From CAYTES01 sp964436935 (GTDB taxonomy: Bacteria; Patescibacteriota; Gracilibacteria; UBA1369; UBA12473), in contig CAYTES010000066.1 in the NCBI GenBank assembly GCA_964436935.1, positions 1 through 7,332 on the forward strand: a stretch of DNA of 7,332 nt, read 5' to 3'. Of the stretch, positions 1-6,421 are shown piece after piece. The notes below the pieces were generated by a model. The model did no database searches, had not been told where the DNA came from, and saw only the letters and a list, made by a program, of their open reading frames with translations. The position numbers and the translations under genes were made by a program. Positions within the stretch are counted from its first letter, which is position 1, and the number at the start of each line of letters is the position of its first letter.

Positions 1-53
1 GCCCCTTCTAGGGGCTCTCCTCAAACCACGTCTTTTAGGCGTGGTTATTGATT
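1..53 (-). repeat. REP-like two-hairpin palindromic repeat, left copy
   Basis: Positions 8-53 are an exact 46-nt reverse complement of 7234-7279. Read on the minus strand, the repeat has a first hairpin (AACCACG pairing with CGTGGTT around a short loop, + strand 24-30 and 40-46), a GAGGAG linker, and a second hairpin with a GCCCC/GGGGC stem (+ strand 1-5 and 11-15). The second loop is TAGAA here but TA in the right copy, so the loop differs while the stem is kept. A GGAG tetranucleotide directly before a hairpin resembles REP sequences mobilised by IS200/IS605-like (RAYT) transposases; that link is inference, since no transposase lies in the window. The repeat supplies the last five codons and the stop of the 35-421 gene. 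Confidence 0.8.
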
Positions 54-421
54 TTAACGCTCCTTTGGGCCGTGACTTTGATCGTCTCAATCTCCTCAGG
101 GCTCATATGGTCGGCCCCTTTTTTCTTTAAAACGGCATCAAGCACCTGTGTGATCCGCTTTTCACTCATTCCCTCAATTTTGAGGATCATTTTTTTTTGA
201 AAAAGCGTGTACCGTTCTGCGGCATAGCGGGTCAAAATTTCCTTCTTTTCGTTACCGATATTCAGGGAATCGTTGAGTAATTCCATGGTTCTTTCTTCAA
301 ACGCGTGAACCATGTCATGCAATCCTTTATTTTCAGGTTTGGCATAAGGGATGTCCGTAAGGTCGGTTCGTTCAAACCAGGCTCCTTCGTCGAAAGCCGG
401 AGCGGGGAAGTGTGGATTCAT
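35..421 (-). CDS. Unrecognised 128-aa soluble protein, 3' end formed by the palindromic repeat
   Basis: I do not recognise this protein. It has no signal peptide or membrane segment. The first 30 or so residues are Pro/aromatic-rich and probably extended; from about residue 34 on it looks helical and highly charged (a segment with HAFEERTMELLNDSL, then a Lys-rich stretch around 72-101, then a final helix from 107). Its ATG lies 8 nt after the stop of the upstream membrane protein gene, with no Shine-Dalgarno, so coupled translation from one mRNA is likely. Residues 124-128 (INNHA) and the TAA are encoded by the palindromic repeat, so the original C-terminus may have been different or longer. 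The ORF on the opposite strand (305-643) has no leader or family signature and I treat it as a shadow. Confidence 0.6.
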   Translation of the reverse strand: MNPHFPAPAFDEGAWFERTDLTDIPYAKPENKGLHDMVHAFEERTMELLNDSLNIGNEKKEILTRYAAERYTLFQKKMILKIEGMSEKRITQVLDAVLKKKGADHMSPEEIETIKVTAQRSVKINNHA

Positions 422-429
422 CCATGGGG

Positions 430-612
430 CTATTTAAAGAGCTGCAATACGTCCGAACTATGTTTCAGGTTTTCGGTATTCAAATTGCCCGAAAGCGTCT
501 CATTATTTCCCAAAACAAGCATCCCCACCGAAAGACTGATCAGGAAAATCGATAAAACGACAATGGTGAGTTTGGAGCCTAAGTTGAGCTTAAAATTGAA
601 CGGGTTGGACAT
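430..612 (-). CDS. Small single-pass membrane protein, 60 aa
   Basis: This is a 60-residue protein with one hydrophobic helix at about residues 14-35 (TIVVLSIFLISLSVGMLVLG) after a short Asn/Lys-containing N-terminus. The second half is polar (Asn, Ser, Glu, Lys), as in small bitopic proteins or an uncleaved signal anchor. No family is recognised. It is the first gene of a leftward pair with the 128-aa gene, 8 nt downstream, and has a well-placed promoter at 660-688 that would give a leader of about 40 nt. That leader is A/T-rich with no Shine-Dalgarno. The pairing of a membrane anchor with a charged soluble protein suggests a membrane-associated complex, but this is inference from adjacency. 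Confidence 0.6.
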   Translation of the reverse strand: MSNPFNFKLNLGSKLTIVVLSIFLISLSVGMLVLGNNETLSGNLNTENLKHSSDVLQLFK

Positions 613-659
613 TTATTTTTTGTTTTATTTGAGCCGTATCTAAATGCTGGCCAAGTAGA

Positions 660-688
660 ATAATAAAATATTTAAAACTAAAAGTCAA
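660..688 (-). promoter_or_regulatory. Sigma70-type promoter for the 60-aa/128-aa operon
   Basis: On the minus strand TTGACT (688-683) is followed after exactly 17 nt by TATTAT (665-660). The predicted start near 653 gives a leader of about 40 nt before the ATG at 612. It is divergent from the -10 element at 721-726. Confidence 0.65.
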
Positions 689-720
689 TAGCTATCAACG
701 CCTTTAACGTGAAAATCAAT

Positions 721-726
721 TATAAT
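721..726 (+). promoter_or_regulatory. -10 element upstream of the cNMP-binding gene
   Basis: A perfect TATAAT lies 50 nt before the ATG at 777, predicting a leader of about 44 nt. I find no good -35 hexamer at 16-18 nt spacing, so the promoter may be weak or activator-dependent. Confidence 0.45.
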
Positions 727-776
727 ATAGGAAATAAGGTCAATTTAAGCCTATTTTCCTCCTTACCCCTTGTCTC

Positions 777-1211
777 ATGGAACAAGCCTCCATTCTCCCT
801 ATTTTACAAAAAATACCTCTTTTTGAGGAATTGAACGAATCGGACCATGCGGAAATCATCAAGCACATCAATCTGAATTATTTTCCGATAAATTATGTCC
901 TTTTCAGCCAAGGGGATCCCGGAGATAAGCTTTTTATCATCAAATCGGGAAGTGTGAAGATTTTTAGTCCGGATAAGCCGACAGAGATCATTGCCATGTT
1001 GGGTCCCAATGAGTTTTTTGGTGAGATGGCACTTTTTGAGGACCGTCCGCGCAGTGCGTCCGCAATGACTAACGAAGAAAGTGAGGTTTTCCTTCTTGAG
1101 AAAAGTGATTTTTATGACTTGGTGCTTAAAAATCAAAGTATTGCCAGCAAGTTGAGCGAGGAGTTTTTAAATCGTGTGAAGACCAACCAGTCCAGGATAG
1201 ATGGTTTATAA
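777..1211 (+). CDS. Stand-alone cyclic nucleotide-binding domain protein (CRP-like sensor without HTH)
   Basis: The 144-aa product is one cNMP-binding domain. It has an N-terminal helix (IPLFEELNESDHAEII, about 13-28), the beta-roll glycine signature around residues 46-60 (GDPGDKLFIIKSGSVKIF), and a complete phosphate-binding cassette at 81-95 (FGEMALFEDRPRSAS). E83 and R92-S93 correspond to the residues that hold the ribose and cyclic phosphate in CRP and PKA regulatory domains, so ligand binding is plausible. A C-terminal helix (about 108-140) follows and the protein stops: there is no helix-turn-helix, kinase, channel or transporter. It probably acts through a partner protein. The gene is monocistronic, ending in an intrinsic terminator that overlaps its stop codon. 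The start lies behind a C/T-rich leader (CTTACCCCTTGTCTC) with no Shine-Dalgarno. Confidence 0.88.
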   Translation: MEQASILPILQKIPLFEELNESDHAEIIKHINLNYFPINYVLFSQGDPGDKLFIIKSGSVKIFSPDKPTEIIAMLGPNEFFGEMALFEDRPRSASAMTNEESEVFLLEKSDFYDLVLKNQSIASKLSEEFLNRVKTNQSRIDGL

Positions 1212-1248
1212 GAAAACAGAGCTCCAAGGAGCCCGTTTTCTTTGTTAT
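1210..1248 (+). terminator. Intrinsic terminator of the cNMP-binding gene
   Basis: AAGAAAAC (1210-1217) pairs with GTTTTCTT (1235-1242), and inside that GCTCC (1221-1225) pairs with GGAGC (1228-1232) over an AA loop. An AGA/CC internal loop separates the two stems. A T-rich tail (TGTTATT) follows. The 5' arm starts within the TAA stop codon. The rest of the gap to 1337 shows only a weak CCTCAT/ATGAGG pairing. Confidence 0.7.
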
Positions 1249-1337
1249 TCGTCGCCCAGGTATGCTACGCTCCTCATGCCTCGAATCCAGACCCCTTATG
1301 AGGTTTGCCATTACAAACTCCTTTATGTGAATAGCTC

Positions 1338-2303
1338 CTAGTCGTCCAGGGGTTCAGTTACATCCCGTGGCCCCGCTTCCCGGGCGGTTTTTTCGTGTTC
1401 ATTCGTGAGTTCCAGAAAGGTGGAAACCCATACCGCGGTGGAGAAGACCTCGAGAATTCCACCTAAATAAGCGGAAAAATACATTCCCACCCCGGCAATG
1501 AGCAGTCCAATCACGAGGCCGACTTTAGCCAAGGCAAAGGTGGCCAGGATTCCCGTAGAAATGATGATGATGGACGGGATCAGCAGGACGAGGATGATAT
1601 TGAGCAAAATGCGAAGGGTGATCAAAACCATCAATAGAATCATTAGAAAAGTTTGTTGCCAATGGACGATGACCAGGCGTGCACTGGCGGCCATCGCCTG
1701 AATCATGTTTTTGTCATCAATGATGATGAAGTATTCGGAATAGGTGAAAAGCAGTAGGAGCGAGAGTCCCACAACGAAAATAAGGATAAAAGGAAATAAT
1801 AAAACTTCAAAAGCGCCTGTCCCCAGGTTTCGGACGACAAAGGAAAGCTCGGTAAAAACTCCAAAAACACTGAAAGTTCGAATGAGAAGCCGGTATTCAA
1901 AAAGTTGAAGAAAATGTAGAAACCCATAAGAAACGCCGTCCATGATTTTGATATCCTGCCCGTTCCGTTTTCGTGCAATGAGTTGGGCAAGTGCGGCTTT
2001 GGAGAAAACCGGAAGCGTGAAGTAGAGCAATCCTATAAATGCGGCAATAAAAATTCCAACGATTGCCAGAGAGGTGTTATTGCTGATGAAATTGCCCGAA
2101 AAATTGATCACTTCGTGAAAAAATGAGTCTCCTGCGTAGTCTCGAAAAAGCGAAGATTTCCAGAAGGAAAGAAATTGATAGGCCAGATAGAGAATCCCGA
2201 CCAAAAGGCTTATCAACTCGGGAATAAACGCATAAGTCCACATCAGTCCTTTATTGGTTTGGGTCAGTTGCCACGCGTCACGGATAATCTCCTTGGTGTT
2301 CAT
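1338..2303 (-). CDS. Polytopic integral membrane protein, 321 aa, function unknown
   Basis: The protein is mostly hydrophobic. Membrane segments lie at about residues 21-46, 78-100, 166-189, 212-245 and 252-285, with a further weak one near 140-155. It ends in a charged tail (NEHEKTAREAGPRDV). The stretch at about 197-215 (DKNMIQAMAASARLVIVHW) before a long hydrophobic segment resembles the repeating pattern of bacterial multi-pass proteins grouped with DUF975 or the membrane domain of glycerophosphodiester phosphodiesterase; this similarity is from memory and weak. No catalytic motif or transporter signature is visible. I chose the ATG at 2303 (MNTKEI) over the upstream ATG at 2339 because a consensus promoter occupies 2311-2339, which would put transcription start at or next to 2303. 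The gene is monocistronic and divergent from corA. Confidence 0.75.
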   Translation of the reverse strand: MNTKEIIRDAWQLTQTNKGLMWTYAFIPELISLLVGILYLAYQFLSFWKSSLFRDYAGDSFFHEVINFSGNFISNNTSLAIVGIFIAAFIGLLYFTLPVFSKAALAQLIARKRNGQDIKIMDGVSYGFLHFLQLFEYRLLIRTFSVFGVFTELSFVVRNLGTGAFEVLLFPFILIFVVGLSLLLLFTYSEYFIIIDDKNMIQAMAASARLVIVHWQQTFLMILLMVLITLRILLNIILVLLIPSIIIISTGILATFALAKVGLVIGLLIAGVGMYFSAYLGGILEVFSTAVWVSTFLELTNEHEKTAREAGPRDVTEPLDD

Positions 2304-2310
2304 GCTGATG

Positions 2311-2339
2311 ATTATGGAAATACGGAGTTCAAAAGTCAA
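2311..2339 (-). promoter_or_regulatory. Promoter giving a probably leaderless mRNA for the membrane protein
   Basis: On the minus strand TTGACT (2339-2334) is separated by exactly 17 nt from CATAAT (2316-2311). Only seven bases (CATCAGC) lie between the -10 element and the ATG at 2303, so transcription should start at or within a base or two of the initiation codon. This decides the start codon of the gene. Confidence 0.6.
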
Positions 2340-2405
2340 AGAAACAGATCCATTTTTTCCTATTTGAGGGTTCGTTCGGAAATAAATTGCTCAGATTTAA
2401 GTTCA

Positions 2406-2483
2406 ATGCGCTCCGAATACGGCGCTAAGATTGAGAAAAATATCGAGGCGTACCAAGTGTACGATGAGAAATTTTTCGATTGA
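2406..2483 (+). CDS. Possible 25-aa leader peptide upstream of corA
   Basis: An ATG at 2406 opens 25 codons ending in TGA at 2481-2483. The peptide begins MRSEYGAKIEKNIEAY and ends DEKFFD; it is charged with several aromatic residues, and the codons resemble those of neighbouring genes. The ORF covers the 5' arm and loop of the hairpin at 2411-2502 and stops 3 nt before the 3' arm, the geometry expected if translation controls folding. In Salmonella the corA mRNA leader also contains a short regulatory ORF (corL), which makes the position suggestive. I found no Shine-Dalgarno and no clear promoter, and ORFs this short arise often by chance. It could also be a remnant of a decayed gene. Confidence 0.25.
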   Translation: MRSEYGAKIEKNIEAYQVYDEKFFD

Positions 2484-2502
2484 AAAGCGATTGTATTCGG
2501 AG
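2411..2502 (+). ncRNA. Nested long hairpin in the corA upstream region (candidate structured leader)
   Basis: Ten perfect base pairs join CTCCGAATAC (2411-2420) and GTATTCGGAG (2493-2502). Two G-U pairs and, after a bulged A at 2490, four more pairs extend this (CGCT 2423-2426 with AGCG 2486-2489). Inside, GAAAAAT (2435-2441) pairs with ATTTTTC (2471-2477), and CGTAC (2449-2453) pairs with GTACG (2459-2463) over a 5-nt loop. Being a palindrome it would fold on either strand. It matches no riboswitch class I recognise; the Mg2+ M-box is larger and different. It could be a corA leader, an independent small RNA or a relic palindromic repeat. No T tract follows, so it is not an intrinsic terminator. 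Confidence 0.4.
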
Positions 2503-2597
2503 ATGCAGTGGACATAGGATGGGTAATTTATTTATGGACGAACCCTAAGATCGATTTTCGGGATTTAAACCGTCTGGCCCTGGAAATAAATTTTGGG

Positions 2598-2603
2598 TAT
2601 AGT
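2598..2603 (+). promoter_or_regulatory. Possible -10 element for corA
   Basis: TATAGT, preceded by GGG, lies 36 nt before the chosen corA ATG and would give a leader of about 24 nt. No convincing -35 hexamer lies 16-18 nt upstream. If this promoter is used, the upstream hairpin at 2411-2502 is not part of the corA mRNA. Confidence 0.35.
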
Positions 2604-2633
2604 TGAAATGTTCACCTTTTGAGTCCCTCCCTC

Positions 2634-3554
2634 ATGTCAAAAACCACATTGATTAAATATGGCCATTTCAAGTGGATCGATATCGTGAAGCCCGATGAGG
2701 AAAGCATTAAAAAGCTCAAAAAAGAGTACGATTTTCACGAGTTGGACTTGGAAGATTGTTTGTCGGAGAATCAACGCTCCAAGATCGACGAATACGAAGA
2801 CTATCTTTTTATCGTGTTGCATTTCCCTCATTACGATAAACGTCGTAAGCGCATTGTGACAGAAGAAATCGACTGTTTTATCGGTCAGGATTACATCATC
2901 ACCCTCCACGAAGGTCAGTTGAAGGCGATTGTGGAAGTGGTGGATCAATGTCAGAAAAATAAGACATTTTTGAAGGAAAATTTAGAGAAGGGGAGTGGGT
3001 ATTTTCTATATGTGATCATTCGGGAGCTGTTTGATGATTGTTTCACACTCATCGATGGCATGGAAAAAACCATTGTGGAGATGGAAAATGATCTCTTTGA
3101 GGGAGATGCGGAAAAAGATATGGTGAGGGATATCCTATGGCTTAAAAAAGATGTCATTCGTTTCAATCTCATCATCGCTCCGCAGCGCGCGGTGATTGCC
3201 CAATTGGAACACAAAAATAAGAAATTTCTTCCGCCCAATTTGGAGGTTTATTTTGACGATGTGGTGGATAAAATCGAAAAAATTTGGAGCAACCTGGAGC
3301 GCTTGAAAGAAATGACGGAAAGCTTAAAAGATGCGAATGAAATTTTGATTTCTCATCAAACCAACCAGGTGATTAAAACGCTCACCGTCTTTTCGGTTGT
3401 GTTACTGCCGTTGACCGTGATCACCGGATTTTACGGGATGAATGTCTCTCTCCCGAAAGCCAACCATGAGTGGGTGGTGTGGGGGATTACATTGTCGATG
3501 GTGGGATTGGTGTCCGGGATGCTCGCCTTTTTCAAATGGAAGCGATGGATTTGA
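2634..3554 (+). CDS. corA: CorA-family divalent metal (Mg2+) channel
   Basis: The 306-aa product has the CorA layout: a large cytoplasmic alpha/beta N-terminal domain (about 1-150), a long charged helical region that would form the funnel stalk (about 160-245), and two C-terminal membrane helices (about 246-267 and 282-302). The signature YGMN, with GMN at 268-270, ends the first helix and forms the selectivity loop; a short outer loop (VSLPKANHEW) follows. A basic C-terminus (FKWKRWI) remains at the cytoplasmic face. The family forms pentamers that import Mg2+, sometimes Co2+ or Ni2+; the exact ion cannot be read here. I chose ATG 2634 over TTG 2619, because the upstream bases look like the C/T-rich leader (GAGTCCCTCCCTC) seen before other genes. 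There is no obvious terminator before the rpsO promoter. The stop is TGA. Confidence 0.92.
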   Translation: MSKTTLIKYGHFKWIDIVKPDEESIKKLKKEYDFHELDLEDCLSENQRSKIDEYEDYLFIVLHFPHYDKRRKRIVTEEIDCFIGQDYIITLHEGQLKAIVEVVDQCQKNKTFLKENLEKGSGYFLYVIIRELFDDCFTLIDGMEKTIVEMENDLFEGDAEKDMVRDILWLKKDVIRFNLIIAPQRAVIAQLEHKNKKFLPPNLEVYFDDVVDKIEKIWSNLERLKEMTESLKDANEILISHQTNQVIKTLTVFSVVLLPLTVITGFYGMNVSLPKANHEWVVWGITLSMVGLVSGMLAFFKWKRWI

Positions 3555-3593
3555 AGAAATGAAGAAGTTAAATGGTGGGGAATAATAAAAAGA

Positions 3594-3622
3594 TTGCATA
3601 AAAAAAGGTTTTTCGTTAGAAT
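3594..3622 (+). promoter_or_regulatory. Promoter for rpsO (and probably pnp)
   Basis: TTGCAT (3594-3599) and TAGAAT (3617-3622) are separated by exactly 17 nt. Transcription starting near 3629 gives a leader of about 27 nt to the rpsO ATG. A small A/T hairpin (ATTTTC 3621-3626 with GAAAAT 3630-3635) overlaps the -10 and start region; it is too weak and too early to be an evident S15 autoregulatory site. Confidence 0.65.
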
Positions 3623-3655
3623 TTTCATTGAAAATAAATTTTTTAAAGCCAACCA

Positions 3656-3919
3656 ATGAAGCGTTCTCAAAAAAAGACAGTCATCAAAAAGCATGCCACT
3701 CATGATCGAGATACGGGATCTCCTCAGGTTCAGATCGCAGTGCTCACCGAAAGAATCAATCAGCTCACGGAGCATTTGAAGATTCATCGCAAAGATTTTA
3801 GCTCCCGAAGAGGATTGTTGGGAATGGTGGGTCAACGACGGAAGTTGCTCAAGTACCTTCAAACCCAGGATAAAGGATCCTACGAAGTTCTTCTAACGAC
3901 ACTCAAAATTCGTGGCTAA
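3656..3919 (+). CDS. rpsO: 30S ribosomal protein S15
   Basis: The 87-aa product is close to the usual 88-89 aa. It carries the S15 core: THDRDTGSPQVQIAVLTERI at about 15-34, LTEHLKIHRKDFSSRRGLL at about 37-55, and VGQRRKLLKYL at about 58-68. S15 is a primary binder of the 16S rRNA central domain and is needed for assembly of the small-subunit platform; the conserved His, Asp and Ser residues of the HxxD/SSRRGL region contact the rRNA. The start follows an A-rich leader (TTTAAAGCCAACCA) without Shine-Dalgarno. pnp follows 156 nt downstream in the same direction, the conserved rpsO-pnp order, and no terminator is visible between them. Confidence 0.97.
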   Translation: MKRSQKKTVIKKHATHDRDTGSPQVQIAVLTERINQLTEHLKIHRKDFSSRRGLLGMVGQRRKLLKYLQTQDKGSYEVLLTTLKIRG

Positions 3920-4005
3920 TTCATTAGGTCTATTCATCACTCCTTTTCGTTTCATTCTGTTTGGGCATCAAGTCACAGGTAATCTTCTTAAAGGCTAAGG
4001 AGATC

Positions 4006-4028
4006 GCTTGAAACTTGGTGCTTCAGGC
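4006..4028 (+). promoter_or_regulatory. Hairpin in the rpsO-pnp intergenic leader
   Basis: GCTTGAA (4006-4012) can pair with TTCAGGC (4022-4028), with one G-U pair, around a 9-nt loop; no T tract follows directly. It lies 47 nt before the pnp start. In enterobacteria a longer leader stem-loop at this place is cut by RNase III and used by PNPase to repress itself. A similar role here is only a possibility, because the stem is short. Confidence 0.3.
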
Positions 4029-4075
4029 TAATGGGAGAAAGGGAATGAAAATTTTATTTTTTTATCCTCATCCCT

Positions 4076-6238
4076 ATGGCACAAATTCACAACGTGTCCT
4101 CGGAACTTGCCGGTTGTCCTTTGACCCTTGAAACCGGTCTTTTGGCAAACCAGGCGCACGGTGCGGTCACGCTCCGCTTAGGCGACACCATGGTCTTGGC
4201 CACCGCCACCATGAACACCAATCCACGAGACGAAGTGGATTTTTTCCCGTTGAACGTGGATTTTGAAGAAAAGTATTATGCCGCGGGCAAAATCAAGGGC
4301 AGCCGCTTCATCAAGCGTGAAGGACGCCCTTCGGACAACGCGGTGTTGGTTTCTCGAATGATCGACCGTCCTGTGCGTCCCCTTTTTCCAAAAGGCATGA
4401 CCAACGACGTGCAGTTGATCATTTCGACATTGTCGGCGGATTTGGTGATTCCTCCGGATACCATCGGCATCACGGCCGCTTCGGCCGCCTTGATGATTTC
4501 CGGAATTCCTTTTGCCGGCCCGATTGCCGGAGTGCGGATCGGATATGGCGCCTTGGAAGAAGGCGGAGCCGAACAGTTGATCCTCAACCCCACCTACAAA
4601 CAGATTGAGTCCGGTCGTTTGGACTTGGTCGTGGCTGGAACACTGGACGCCATCACGATGGTGGAAGCGGGATCCAATGAAATCACCGAAGACATCATGT
4701 TGGAGGCGTTGGAAATCGCGCATCGTGAAATCAAGCGACTGTGTGAATTGCAAATGCAGTTGGTGGAAATGGTTCAACCCAAAGCGATGGAGGTCAAATT
4801 CATGGCCAAGAAAATGAGTGCCGAAGAAGCGGTCGATCAAATGGTGACCAAGGAAATGCTCGACGAAATTTTTGGAGTGACCAAAAAAGAGATCAAACCT
4901 AAAATTCATGACTTGGAAGAAAAGTTGTTTGTGCAGTACGCCACTCAGCTCGAATCCAAAGAGTTCAGCAAGCGAGATTTGGCCGAAGTATTGAACAGCC
5001 GATTGGAAAAGAACATGCGCGCCAATATTTTGGAGCATGAACGACGCATTGATGGTCGAAAGATCGACGAAATTCGCCCGATTTCCGTGGTATTGGACTT
5101 GTTGCCTCGTCCTCACGGATCGGCTCTATTCCAACGCGGTGAAACGCAGGCACTCACCATCACGACCTTGGGGGCTCCTGGGGATGCGCAGATCATCGAC
5201 AGCATGGATGAAGATGTGACCAAGCGGTACATCCATTACTACAGCTTTCCCCCGTATTCCGTGGGAGAAGTGAAACAGTTGCGCGGGGTGTCTCGTCGCG
5301 AAATTGGACACGGCGATTTGGCCGAGCGTTCATTGGATCCGATGATCCCTTCCAAAGAAGTTTTTCCGTACACGATCATGTGTGTGTCCGAAATCACCAG
5401 TTGTAATGGATCAAGCTCCATGGCATCCGTTTGTGGTTCGACGCTTTCGATGATGGCGGCTGGAGTACCGATCAAGCGTCCGGTGGCCGGAGTGGCCATG
5501 GGATTGGTGGTGAAAGACAAAGACGATGCCAGCAAAGGGTATAAGATTTTGACGGATATTCAGGGAATGGAAGATTTCGCCGGAGACATGGACTTCAAAG
5601 TCACCGGAACCACCGAAGGGATCAACGCCCTTCAGATGGACATCAAGGTGAAAGGACTGTCGCTTTCGATCATGAAAGAAGCCTTGGATCAGGCCAAAAA
5701 AGCCCGTCTCTTTATTTTGGGGGAAATGCTCAAGGCTTTGCCTCAAACGCGAACGGAATTATCCAAATACGCACCACTCATCAGCACGATTCATATTGAT
5801 CCTTCACAAATTCGAGATGTGATTGGCAAGGGGGGAGAAACCATTCAAAAAATCACCGCCGAGTGCGGCGTTTCCATTGATATTGAACAAGACGGTTTGG
5901 TGCTCGTCACCGCACCGGATCAAGCCAGTGGGCAAAAAGCAGTGGAATGGATCAACCGCATCACCTATGTGCCGAAAGTGGGGGATGTGTTTGAAGGAAC
6001 CGTGGTGCGAATCATGGACTTTGGAGCGTTTGTGGAACTCGTGCCGGGGAAAGACGGCTTGGTCCACATTTCTCAATTGGCCAACGAACGCGTGAACCGA
6101 GTGGAAGATGTCGTGAAAGTAGGGGACAAGCTCAAGGTCAAACTCATGGAGATTGACGACATGGGCCGCTACAATCTGTCACACAAAGTGTTATTACCTC
6201 GATCGGAAGGACCTACGCCCGCCCGAGGCGGATCGTAG
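4076..6238 (+). CDS. pnp: Polyribonucleotide nucleotidyltransferase (PNPase)
   Basis: This 720-aa 3'-5' phosphorolytic exoribonuclease is full length (family about 700-720 aa). In order it has a first RNase PH-like core (about 15-145, with EGRPSDNAVLVSRMIDRPVR at 82-101), an all-alpha linker (about 245-315), a second RNase PH core (about 323-545), a KH domain (about 568-630, VIGKGG at 582-587) and an S1 domain (about 634-705, DFGAFVEL at 648-655). The catalytic set is intact: RREIGHG from R407-R408, NGSSSMASVCG at 444-454, and D500, D506 and K508 in EDFAGDMDFK, matching D486, D492 and K494 of the E. coli enzyme. The family works as a trimer in mRNA turnover and RNA quality control. The ATG follows a C/T-rich leader (TTATCCTCATCCCT) with no Shine-Dalgarno. 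It probably shares the rpsO transcript. Confidence 0.98.
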   Translation: MAQIHNVSSELAGCPLTLETGLLANQAHGAVTLRLGDTMVLATATMNTNPRDEVDFFPLNVDFEEKYYAAGKIKGSRFIKREGRPSDNAVLVSRMIDRPVRPLFPKGMTNDVQLIISTLSADLVIPPDTIGITAASAALMISGIPFAGPIAGVRIGYGALEEGGAEQLILNPTYKQIESGRLDLVVAGTLDAITMVEAGSNEITEDIMLEALEIAHREIKRLCELQMQLVEMVQPKAMEVKFMAKKMSAEEAVDQMVTKEMLDEIFGVTKKEIKPKIHDLEEKLFVQYATQLESKEFSKRDLAEVLNSRLEKNMRANILEHERRIDGRKIDEIRPISVVLDLLPRPHGSALFQRGETQALTITTLGAPGDAQIIDSMDEDVTKRYIHYYSFPPYSVGEVKQLRGVSRREIGHGDLAERSLDPMIPSKEVFPYTIMCVSEITSCNGSSSMASVCGSTLSMMAAGVPIKRPVAGVAMGLVVKDKDDASKGYKILTDIQGMEDFAGDMDFKVTGTTEGINALQMDIKVKGLSLSIMKEALDQAKKARLFILGEMLKALPQTRTELSKYAPLISTIHIDPSQIRDVIGKGGETIQKITAECGVSIDIEQDGLVLVTAPDQASGQKAVEWINRITYVPKVGDVFEGTVVRIMDFGAFVELVPGKDGLVHISQLANERVNRVEDVVKVGDKLKVKLMEIDDMGRYNLSHKVLLPRSEGPTPARGGS

Positions 6239-6245
6239 AAACCCT

Positions 6246-6280
6246 CACCATTCAAGTGTCAACCTTGATGGTGGAACCAT
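6246..6280 (+). other. Two mutually exclusive hairpins after pnp
   Basis: CACCAT-T-CAAG (6246-6256) pairs with CTTGATGGTG (6264-6273), leaving one bulged T. Alternatively ATGGT (6268-6272) pairs with ACCAT (6276-6280) over a 3-nt loop. Neither has a T tract, so this is a possible 3'-end stabiliser rather than a terminator. Up to the promoter at 6387 I see nothing else. Confidence 0.3.
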
Positions 6281-6386
6281 CCCGACCTCACCAAACCAGT
6301 ACATCTGGACATTAAAGAATTACGTGTGACCTTTTTATAAACAAAATATGAAATTTTTATGAATAAACTAATCCGTCAATTCAAGA

Positions 6387-6415
6387 TTGATTTATCAAAA
6401 AGATCAAATTATACT
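6387..6415 (+). promoter_or_regulatory. Promoter P1 upstream of the tRNA-Gly locus
   Basis: TTGATT (6387-6392) and TATACT (6410-6415) are separated by exactly 17 nt. The predicted start is near 6422, only about 25 nt before the stem of the terminator at 6446-6474, so most transcripts from P1 should end after about 57 nt. Confidence 0.6.
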
Positions 6416-6421
6416 TTAGCG

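Noticed and set aside
305..643. 112-aa plus-strand ORF opposite the two leftward small genes
   Set aside because: It spans the antisense of two ORFs that have a good promoter and plausible protein composition, and it resembles no family. It is most likely a shadow.
2175..2483. 102-aa plus-strand ORF across the membrane protein start
   Set aside because: Most of it is antisense to the membrane protein gene; only its last 25 codons (2406-2483) have a separate case as a leader peptide.
2411..2502. Intrinsic terminator upstream of corA
   Set aside because: The outer stem is strong but encloses a long loop and no T run follows on the plus strand.
3555..3655. S15 autoregulatory leader RNA
   Set aside because: The predicted rpsO leader is only about 27 nt and holds just a small A/T hairpin, too little for a known S15-binding fold.
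4178..5116. 312-aa minus-strand ORF inside pnp
   Set aside because: It is antisense to a fully conserved pnp and has a His/Phe/Gln-rich composition typical of antisense reading of biased codons.
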